This document shows positions 24,096 through 35,400 of a DNA stretch of 64,000 nucleotides, one piece after another (positions within the stretch are counted from its first letter, which is position 1; each line of letters opens with the position of its first letter). The stretch is from Zerene cesonia (Eukaryota > Arthropoda > Insecta > Lepidoptera > Pieridae). The stretch spans positions 372,001 to 436,000 of the forward strand of contig NC_052119.1 of NCBI RefSeq assembly GCF_012273895.1. Direction: 5' to 3'. A model generated the notes under the pieces. The model searched no databases. It was given only the letters and a program-made list of their open reading frames with translations, and had not been told where the DNA came from. A program made the position numbers and the translations under genes.

Positions 24096-27000
24096 ATTTC
24101 ATCATTTTATTAGCATGTAATTCGTACTTAAATACAATTTCCAAAAAACACAATTTATAAAAAAAAATAAAAAATACCGAGCAAAGCTCGGTCATCCAGG
24201 TACTACATACTAACTAATAAATATAGAAAATAAATCCCTTATTTAAATGATTTCTTCAATATCTAATGTACAGACAGGCCTGTTAGGTTTAAGTAGATAG
24301 ATTAATCACGGGTGCTGGAACGTTTTTGAAGATAAATTTAAGTGGTCATTACTCAGCCACAGACTACTAGTTACTTACTCGAGCCGTGACCGGCAGTCTT
24401 ATGTGTTAGTTTCTTGTGTAGGTAATTTTAATAATTCTTGATCAGGTGAAACTAATTATTAAAAATTGCAGTGATATATGATAATATATGATTATTATAA
24501 AAATGTTACTGCTTACACTATTTCAAATGTTCGTAGCGGAGTGTGGGATAAAAATATACAACTTCATCAATCCATCCACAATGGCAAGAAGCAAATGTTC
24601 ATGAGCTGTGTTGGTCGCTTATCATAAAACCAGAAGAGTCCAATAAAACCAACAATAGAAAAAAACAGTTTACTTTATTCAAGGGAATTTTGAAAAAAAA
24701 AATACAATTTATATTCCACAGGCGGAATAACTCTTTGAGCTCTGTACAACCATATAATTACGACATACATCTAACTTTAAAATATATTCACAACACAATT
24801 TTGTTACGTATACAGACAGTTTTACTTGTTACGGACAACAAATTTTGTTCTAATGGCAGTTACGCCAAAGCAATTGGCACATTTCTCGACTATTTCAGCG
24901 ACGTTCGACCTGTTCACAGTGACGGACTAATCTTATAAAAATAACTAAAAAGTACACTAACATTAATTAACAACTAACATAAAACTAACCCCTAGCGATT
25001 TAAAACAAATACTGAGACACCAAGACGACTTAATCACACATATTTTTTTTTCTTTTTTTAAACTTTTTCAACAACGCACTGTACAAACAAAATATCGGTA
25101 TACCTATTATGAAAAATATAATAAATGTTCTCTTATGAAATCCAAATCGAAAATTATTGGGCGGAGTTTTTGCAGACAACCTCACTTTAATATTAGAAAA
25201 AAACTAATTTACAACACTTACACATTGAGAGTTTAAAGAGACACGTATAATATAGTAATAGTATAGTCTGTGAACTAGCAATGAGCATCAATGACATTAT
25301 TTTGACGCAATTTGGCGCATTTTTGCATATTGCGTTTTTTTCTCAGCCCATTCGGGACCCAAGTTTTTTATATTAACTGGGCCACTTTATTTATTAATAT
25401 TGCTAGTTCGCAGGCATATTTTATGCTTAGCACTTACAACACCTAAATATAGACACATATTCCTATATTTTATATAAACAAATAACTAATACAGGGTTAG
25501 ATTTAAAAACGGCTTACCGACCGAATTTTGAGCTCTAAGAAAAAATGGAATAAAAGAAAAGAAATTTGCTTTTAAAACAAAAATTCAAATCAATATGAAG
25601 TTGCTCTTAGAATTCCAATTTTAATTTACAGAATGGCTAGTAACAATAGCAATTCTGCCTAGATAAGACCGCTTTGAAACCTAACTTTAAATCTATACAT
25701 ACACTGACATATTATACGTGAAAAAACCATAGCCGAATACTATTCAAGGTTTTCGCGCCAATACCGACCTTAATACCTTCCGAATTTTACTTCCAAATCA
25801 CAGCCGAAACTTTAAAACCCTCCAAAAATATTTCCTAAATTTAGTTGCGCGTAATATTGTCAAACATTTTTTGGCAATCGTGTAAAGTACTAGAAATTTG
25901 TTTGTAACTTCTCTCCATTTAAATGCATATAAAATGTTTAAAAATCGTAGGACGTATATCCAAAGGAAAGATTAAATGCATTTTGTATAAATGCTAAGAC
26001 TAGTTATTCAAATGTACAGATAAACTTATTTTATTCGATGGGGCCTTTATAACTGAAAATGTTTCTCTTCCGTGGGGATCTGAATATAAAAATCACCAAG
26101 GAATATTTATCACAAAATTAAATTTGAATCAGAAACCGTAGAATTCAGTGCAGCTATGTGGTTGGTATATATGACCTGCATTCAACCAATAATTCGACTT
26201 ATATCAACGAGTTTGAAATGGCAGTAATTTGTAGTTTTTATAAATCCACTTCAAATAAGTGCCTCTTTACCATAACACTTTCTGTTTTTATGATATGACA
26301 CAGTTTCATATGTTTTTATACATAAAAGCCCTTCTTACCATTTTTGGACCCCAACGACGCTCATAACAGCTATCCAAGCACCAATTTTAACCACACTTGA
26401 AATGAGATCATGGAATATTTATCCTGTGGAGATTCTGCATATAATAATACAAGATTGACACGCTATTAGGGCTGTGTATGAAATGCGTAATTTATGTATA
26501 AATAATATGTTTCAAAGGTTAATTTAAATTGATCTAGTGAGTTGGTTTATTATTGAATACTGAATTCAGAAGAACAGATTTTGATCAAACCTGGTACACA
26601 GGCAGGGTATGAGTTAACTTCTTATACCGATTTATAGCTCCCTTGGGATAAACCAGGAATAGACAGACACTAAATTATTTCTTAATATCCTAATTCTACG
26701 TGGGCAAAATCGGGTGAAAGCTAGTGTTATATATATGAAAAAAAAACTTATATAATCATCAACTTCCCCACCATTAACCGTTTCTTGTTCTTTCAATTCG
26801 AATTTAAGTATTTACAACAAATAAACGCATTTTATATCCAGCCCCAATCACAATACAATTTCTAACATGACTCGACTTAGGAACAAAGTAATATAACAGC
26901 GGGGCCATCCCGCCTACGAGACAGCGTGCGATCAACGCATATGTGGGTTTTGAGAATCGTGACATACATTGGACTGATATATAATTGAAAAATATGAAAT

Positions 27001-29028
27001 TTGCAGTAAAAAAAATGCGTATAGAGATCATCAAGAAGTTGCATTAATTTAGAAAACACATTTTTATCACTTACCAATATATACTTTTTAATTTTTTTTT
27101 TATCTCAAAGACATATCAACCTTTACGTCATTTCGCTAAGTTGAATAACCAAGTTATATATCAGTCCATCGCTGCACGAGCCGTCGTAACATTAAACTTA
27201 ATTAAGCTTAGGTAAGGAATGATACAGAGCCTACATGTCTAGTGTATAATTTCGTATCTTACTAAAATCTTACGAAACCCTGTCAACCTTCATATACTCA
27301 ACAAGCACCATTGAACACGGCAATTTTTGAAAAAAAAAAAACTTATCAAATATTTAATTTTGTGTGATGCTTCTATAGTCTATGGCTGAAATATTTCTGG
27401 GAACTCTTTTGTTGTTTTAAAATTTCAACACAGCTTAAGCTATGAGTATTTAAGTTATTTTTATAGTTCTAGTGTTAAGTAAGCTATACTTGAAACATAA
27501 TTTTAAAACTATGTGATGTTTTCAATGGTAATGAATTATTAATATACGTTTATAACAATTATTTATTTACGTTTTTCAGTTGGAAAGCCCTAAAGAATAG
27601 GACTAAACAAATACAATAGTTCGTTTTTTCAATTTTTTCAACTTTTCTTTTCATACATTTATTAAATATTTCAGCCACAAACAGGTGCTAGTCTCCCATT
27701 GGTCCAACCGTAATCTCAATCCTTAAGTACCAGGACACCAAACACTTACATAATATATTATATGTATATATAATACAATTTTGGGTGACCACGCTACTTG
27801 ACGGTGTGGGAAGAAAAAAAGTTATTAATACATGGTCACCCTGTTACAAACTGGCAATTTAAATTCTGTGTCGTGAGAATTACCACTCGCTTTTGCAATA
27901 CGGAAACATATTTTAATTTCTTTTTCTTTGTAATTTATATTAATTCAAAATTTCCTTTTTTTTCACTTTCGAATACCAATCGGCATTTTTTATGTAATAT
28001 TCGATGACGTAATCGTTGCTTTCTTTAATTTTAAACACCAAAACCTTTTTTGTAACTTACATGTTATTTTAAGTACACACTTAACTCCCTTGCCGGTAGT
28101 TTTAAATTTCAGATCAAATAAGTTATAATTCCTTCCAAAGATTATAGAAAAAAGTCAAAAATTCGTTCCGATATGTCAAAATGGCGGATCCGTGATTCTA
28201 AATAAATGTAAATATGCATTAAAACAATCAACAAAACTATTTTTCAGACATTTTTGGTAATAAAATCTGTCTTTTAAGTTTTATTTCAGCATGTTAACAT
28301 ATTGCATTCATTTATTTAGATGATTTTGATATATTTTTTTCGTTTGTTACCTAAACACAAACTAGTTGTTTTCAAAATAGCTTTGTTTCAAAATGTTGAG
28401 CAGTTAGTTCAAAAGAAAGACAGTAATCGCCTATATATAATAATAATTTTTAATGATAATCTGAAGATTAAAGTGACTGTAAAACTTTTCAATTATCTAA
28501 GTTGGGAAAAATATAGGTATTTTTATATTGATTGTTACGAGTTTGATATATTTTATTTTAAGAGATCTTTAATTTCTTGAACTATTATAACTCTCTTGAA
28601 GAATATACTCTTGAACTATTTTATAATACTGAAATTCTATACAAATTACCGTAAACCAAAATATTCCTACATTTTTCCATCAGTATATATATGATGGTTC
28701 TTATTATCAGGCTCAATATTTCTTTTTCTAGAGTTTAAATTAAAACAGACATTTAAAACGATGGTTGAAGGCGATTACTGTCCCACTTACATATCATGTC
28801 AGGCTTCGACTTAATCTACAAAGTAGTTCATTCAGGTTTACTAATTTAAAATCTAGTATTATTACCAGATCATTAAATCAAGTGTGTAGGAAAATAATAC
28901 AGATAAATTATAATAGAGTATTAATTTTCATGATATAAGTTATTGAAAATTCTTTAAGAATTTAACCATTTTGGAAAATGGACGTTAGTGACTCTGAATG
29001 AACTACTATTAGATTTGGAGTATTATAA
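24096..29028. other. AT-rich stretch without a recognised gene
   Basis: No protein domain, splice-consistent exon or RNA gene was found. An AATAAA on the minus strand at 24671-24676 and the lack of dense repeats leave open that part of this is a long otu 3' UTR, but nothing in the sequence proves it. Confidence 0.45.
26570..26735 (-). mobile_element. Retroelement tail remnant
   Basis: Plus strand contains 'aaatcgggtgaaagctagtg' at its end and 'ttttgatcaaacctggtaca' inside. It is a diverged reverse copy of a tail family. Confidence 0.5.
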
Positions 29029-29402
29029 TTAGGGTTGCCACTGATCCTTTACCGTTTCATATTGTTCATATTGTCAAACAATAGAAAAATATGCGAACTC
29101 TAAACTGAAACATACAAGACATTTTTACTTTGAATTTTAGCAGAAAAAATGAAAAAATTCAAATAAAACTGCAATCTACAGTAATATCATACTTTCAATT
29201 AAATGCAACAAAATAAAAAATTCCAAATTTTAAAACTTAATTAGAATATCGTGATATCATCATGTATGATTACTTGACTCATCACACTTTGTTTTTTTGG
29301 AATATATAACAAGGCTGAAACATTTATTTCACAAAAAGTAACATTATATTGACGCTACTAAAAGAATATGAGCACATGGAATCAAAATAGTGGCAACCCT
29401 AA
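29029..29402. mobile_element. MITE-like element with perfect 14-bp terminal inverted repeats at the otu 3' end
   Basis: TTAGGGTTGCCACT at 29029-29042 and its exact reverse complement at 29389-29402. Element length 374 bases, AT-rich inside. No clear target-site duplication was seen. It begins 27 bases after the otu stop codon. Confidence 0.55.
29323..29328 (-). terminator. otu: Poly(A) signal candidate of otu, inside a MITE-like element
   Basis: AATAAA on the minus strand, about 100 bases after the otu stop codon (29430-29432). It lies within the 29029-29402 element with 14-bp terminal inverted repeats. A longer 3' UTR cannot be excluded: another AATAAA is at 24671-24676. Confidence 0.5.
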
Positions 29403-29429
29403 CCCATACAACCTTAATCCACCTCCCCT

Positions 29430-32400
29430 CTACTTATGTTCATGTATCGGCTGCGCGTGCTGCACATGGGGCACGTGCGGCTGGTGCTGCTGGTGCGGCA
29501 CGTGCGGCTGGTGCGGCACGTGAGGCGTGTGTGGCACGTGCGGCTGGTGAGGCACGTGTGGAGCGTGCGGCACGGGCGGGTAGGGCGGCGGCGCGCCGTA
29601 CACGGGCTGCACGCCAAACTCCATGCCCTCCTCGTACACGTAGCCCATCGTGTTCATGCCGCTCATCATGCCCATCATTGCTGGAACATTTGTTGATAAA
29701 ATTAGTACTTTCTTGAGTTTGGTATTTTAAACATGTATAATAAATATGGTCAAAGAAAACTAAAACGTTTTAATTGAAGAACAGAAAAAATTATCTCACT
29801 TGATCTTATGCAGACAATATGCCTGGAAAAATAATTCTAGCCCAGTATTGAATAAAATGAGACTCATGAAAATTATTGTATTATCACCGATACTTGATAT
29901 TTGTACAAAATTTGAATTTAATTTGTCCAAGTAAATTGGCCTAAAGGGGTCAGTTAAATACAAACATACAAGTGCAGCTAACAATACTATGTTAAATGGC
30001 AATCCAAGAATTTAAATCAGCAAAGTTACCAGCTAACCACAATGTTTACAGACTCACCAGGCTCATCAATATGGTAATACGGCAGCGGGTATATCGGCGG
30101 GGGGTAGGGCGCGTAGGGGAAGGTCAGCAGGGGCGCTTCTACGACCCCGCCCCCCACCCCTACGGACCCCTCCTCGTACGAGGGCGTGCGATTGTCCACG
30201 TACGAGTTGCGGCTGCAAGTTAAAAAAATATATTACACAACGAAAATTTTAAGAATGGTTCAGCGCAAGGAGGTTTGAATCCTGGCTTATGGCAGAATTT
30301 TTATGTTTTGAACTAACATTAAAATTAAAAAGGTTCTCCATTTGACTGTATTTTTTTGGGTTTGTTAATAACTGTGAATAAATCGCGTTTAAAATCCGTG
30401 GGTTTTTAACTGAATAATGTGATTCTTTTCTTTTGTGATTCTCGATTCGTTTGTTTTTGTTGGGTTACTTTCGTCATTTTCCAATTTGGATTAATATTTC
30501 TCGACAGATTTGATGATTTTTGTATAATATAATAAATTTCAAATACTTCAAACTCACCGATTGTTCGGTCCCTTGTTGGACATGTTGTTGTTATGCCCTT
30601 TATTCTGGTTGTGATTGTTGCTCTGGTTATTGTCCTGGTTGTTGCCGCGCTTGAAGCTGCAACAAACCAGTTTCACATATAAATGTGATTATTATGAAAA
30701 AAAAAAAACATTTATTCAAATGAAGATTATTATGATAGAAATAATATGTATAAAAATATATATGAAGTAATGGTTTGACTGAATGTTATTCTTTTTGTTT
30801 TGCACAAATAACAGTAATAACAACATTCAAACAATAAAATATGAACTTTAGGCCTATTTGTGTATTTATATTTTGGTATTTTTATTAGTAAACGACTGTC
30901 TACTTCTTAAATAAATCAATTTATGTGGTAAATCAATAAGACATATTTATTTGTCAAACATGAATAAAAATATGACATAGAAATTCCATAGTTTCCAAAC
31001 CATTTCATTCACAATATTATATATTAGCTACATAATTTTATCGTATTATACGTACCGTGGCCCCAACAAGGGCCTCTGGCCGTTGCCCTTGGGCGCGGAA
31101 GGTCCCAGGGGCTTATCGTTCGGCTTGTGCTTGTCGTGGTTCGGCGCGCGGTCGTGCAGCGACATCTGCTGCATGTCCTGCGAACATTCGCGATGTTTTG
31201 AATATGTGCGAGATTTTTTGGCCATAAGCGAATAACCAAGCTGGTGGTTCGCCTGATGGTAAGCAATCACCACCGCCAATGAACATTCGCAGAGGTGGTA
31301 CTGCGAATGCGCTGCCCGCTATTAACGGGTAAGGGTAAGGGAAGGATTGACGACTGGAAAGAAGGATTAGACTGGGTAGAATGAGAAAAAGAAAACGAGT
31401 AGGATACTACTTAACGCCGGTCTACTTTGGCGGGTGTGGTACTTCCCCGGTGCGAGCCGGCCCAATTCATGTCAAAGCGTGCTATACTCCAACATAAAAT
31501 TTAGGTGTATGATCATTTTTTTCTTCTTTTATGTCACAGTCGGCAATGGAGCTGGTGGGACGCCTGATGGTAAGCGCTACCACCGCCCATGGACATTTGT
31601 AGAGGCGTAAGGTCGATTGCAGACCTTACGCCTCTACAAATGGATTGCCGACTTTCAATTGGGAAGGGATTAAGAAAGGATTAGGATAAAGGAATAAAGG
31701 AAAGGACTGGGAAGGGGAAGGAAAAGGATATGGGCCTCCGGCCTCTCATTTTTAAGTGATTTAATGTTATTTGATCTGCAAAGTGCTATATGTGGTGGTG
31801 GTGGTGTTCACGCATCACAATGATTTGAATCATAACAAGTTTTTATTGTAAAGTGTAGGGAAATAAATGCTATGAAATTCGTGATCAGGATGTGAAATGT
31901 ATGATGCGTAAGTGTGAATGATATGCACTTATATGTAGTATCAAGAGTGAGTCGCAACGAGAAGGAAGGAATGTATGCAGAATATGAAATAACGAGTGTT
32001 ATTTTCATTTAAGTAATAGGATAATTGTTTGCGTATAATTATGACAATGTTATTGTATGTACCACGTGCACTCCACGAGCAGGTGAAGTGTTAGTGTTAG
32101 TGTCAGTGTAAGTGTTAGTGTTAGTGTTAGTGTAAGTGTTAGTGTTAGAGTAAGTGTTAATGTTAGTGTCAGTGTCAGTGTTAGTGTAAGTGTTAGTGTC
32201 AGTGTCAGTGTTAGTGTATGTGTCAGTGTCAGTGTTAGTGTAAGTGTTAGTGTAAGTGTAAGTGTAAGTGTAAGTGTTAGTGTAGGTGTAAGTGTCTTTG
32301 TTTGTGTCGGTGCGCACCTGCGCGACGGCGGCCGGCGAGTAGTGCCTGGGCGGCGGGTGGTGCGGCGCGTGAGGCGGCGGCTGCGGCGGCCCGTACGCCG

Positions 32401-35400
32401 CCCACGTACACTCCACGCCCAGGTTGAAGTAGTAGCGGAGCGTCGCTATGTCTGCGGTCGGAGATTTATGATGAATAAAGAGATGAAATTTTATGGTATG
32501 TAGGGTGCAAACTACGATGCTCATGTGGAGATTTAAAAAGATTGGTCTGATCTAGTTTCTTTGTGAAAATATTGTTACAGTATCGAAATAAATAAATTTT
32601 GTGTTCTTTCCTTGCGGACACTATCATTATAGTATAACATATAACAAAACAAAACATTTATCAATATAAGTGTATAATTTAATAAGCCGAACTCATGCGA
32701 TCAATAACTATGAAAAAGACATATATCGGACAGCAACGAACCGTTCATAGGCAAATCGGCCCCGTTCGCCTGCACGCTCTTGTACACGTGCGGGTTGACG
32801 CCGTGCGGCGGCGGCGGCGGCGCGTGCGCGCCGGCCAGCTGCGGCGAGTGCGGCGCGCACCACACCACCGACTTCACGCCGCACATGTACGGCGCGCAGT
32901 TGTACGGCACGCCCGACGACATGTGCGTGAGCGGCGCCGGGTTCGCACCTGCGTCATTGTTTAACTCTATATATATATATAAAACTAGCGGTCCGTCCCA
33001 GCTTCGCCCGTGGTACGTATAGCCTTCGTCAAAAAATGGGCTAAGTAACACTGAAAAAAAATTTCAAATCGGACTAGTAGTTTCTGAGATTAGTGCGTTC
33101 CAACAAACAAGCAAACAAACTCTTCAGATTTATAATATTAGTATAGATATGTGACATCAACAAATGATTGAGAAAATATTTAAGATAAGAAAAGAAAAAA
33201 AGAAAGAAAGAAGTTAGTTGTGAAATATAAAAACACAAAACAAGATACATATTATACAAACTCAAAATTAGTTTTTATCAAGAGAATAATAGGGAAATAA
33301 GTAGACCTAACAATATCAATAGTAGAGAAGATAAACAGGAGGCTTAATTTAACAGTCATTCAGCATATATAAAGTAAAATATAAAATTTCTGTCATACCT
33401 ACTTGCACTGCACTCATATATAACACAACTTTACGATAAAATTATATTCAATAGACTAACCAGTAAATTCGGTATAATTTTATATTAACGGCACTTTAAC
33501 TTCCTAATGATAAAAATTGTTTATCATAAAAAAAGTTTTGCATAGGTAATTAATAAATTGCACAGGTCGTTAAGTAATAGCATATAAATTGTGTCATTTT
33601 TACTTTTATTTAAGGCAAATAGGTTTTGATGATACCAACATTATAATAACATATTTTTGGTTTATAAAGTACTAGCTGTTCGCCCCGGCCTCGCCCGTGG
33701 TACATATATAGCCTATGTCACTCAGTGATGTTGCAGCTATCAAATGATGAAAATATAATGTTTGAAATCAGTAAAACGTTAAAAACATACAAAAATACAA
33801 AAGCTCCTCCTAGCAAAGCTATAATATTAAGTGTAGATAACGAAACGAAAAGCTTTACGAATTTCAACTCTTTTAACAGTACCTTGAAACCTGCATGATT
33901 GTTTAATATATTAGTTTAATTAATTTGCCAATTCAATATGCTTTTATGGGAATAATAATCATATAATTGCTATGATATATTTCGTTTTTTTATGATGCAA
34001 TCTATTTCTAATTGGTTCAAAGCATCCAAGTGTTAAAATACTTAAACAAAACACTTAAAAGAAAAAACAATAGGTAGGTAAGAAAGCAGTGTTATACCAG
34101 TATAAGAGAAGACCTAGATGTATAACTGGTATGAGGTATGATGTATAAATGGTGACTTACAGGCATAAGGAGCGACTTACAAGTATAAGTGTTGACTTAC
34201 AGGTATAAGTGATGACTTACAGGTATAAGTGTTGGCTTACCAGTATAAGTGGTGATCGAATTGGTGGTAGCTGGCGTGGAAGCGCGTGCAGAGGAGCTGA
34301 CGGTGTTGCCAACGTCCCCACCGCCCGATTGCTATATAGAAATTATTCTTTAAATATACGCCGATAACATGTGAGGGAGAAAATAAGATATAATATATGA
34401 GGTGCCATCGGTAATTATATAAAATCCCCTTGTGAGACATTCAGCAGCATGTCAGTTGGTGCTACCGATGACAAGCTCGGTATATTAGGGCCTCATTGTT
34501 AAAACATTAGCTGTGTTTGCTGCATCTTGTATGTAATTTTGAGGCATTGCCATGTACAAGTATTTTGTTTTTGAGATACAGTTGCATCCAATGAATTTTC
34601 ACAAATGTGAACGGTAGACACCTTCAACCTGATTAGGGTCGCCAGGATTAAATATTCTTCTTTCGTTTACTATCATGCTATCATCAAGGCATATTTTTTT
34701 TAAAACATATTCTTGGCTACTTTAATAATAGTGTGATTTAATTTGAACAATAAAAGGGGAACATTGTCAGTAATGTTCCATTATGGGGAATAATATAACA
34801 GACAAATTACATCAGCTAGTAAATGATGTATCACCTGAGTGTGGTTATCCGGCGCAGAGCCGTTGATCTCTTGGGGCTGAGCGCCCGCTGTCCGACAGTC
34901 CACCATCAGGGGAACCGCTTCTATTTCAACCTGAAATGAACAGTTGTTTATCATTGTTTATTCAAATAATTTATTATCCCGAATGTTCCACACACTACTA
35001 GATAGTAATAATCCCAAAACTAATTAAAATTACATAATTTAAATCAATCTTCACCAATTATCACTATGTTTTTCCACTACTAAAAACCAAACCTGTACAT
35101 TGTAACCTATAATTACGATTGCCGAAAATATAAACAATAATAATATAATAACTCACAACTATAGTCTGTAATTATCAAATATTCCACAAACTGTCTAAAA
35201 CTACTAAATCACAAACACATCTAACCCAGCTACGATATGGATTTAAACATAAGCATTGCACTTGTAATGAAAACATATAGGACAAATTAAATAGCAGTAT
35301 AAAGATAAATTATTTTCAAATACACTTCCCATTCAAACCAGATATGGATGATAGTTGTTACAATGCTAGTTTGATATCACGGAAATCCTATAGGAACAGT

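Noticed and set aside
29390..29716. Plus-strand Ala/Arg-rich frames opposite the last otu exon
   Set aside because: Antisense reading of a GC-rich repeat exon; no splice or start context and no family resemblance.
32039..32524. 161-residue minus-strand frame rich in Thr, Asn and Tyr repeats
   Set aside because: It is the hexamer microsatellite read through from true otu exon 10 into its intron. The exon ends at a donor at 32317.
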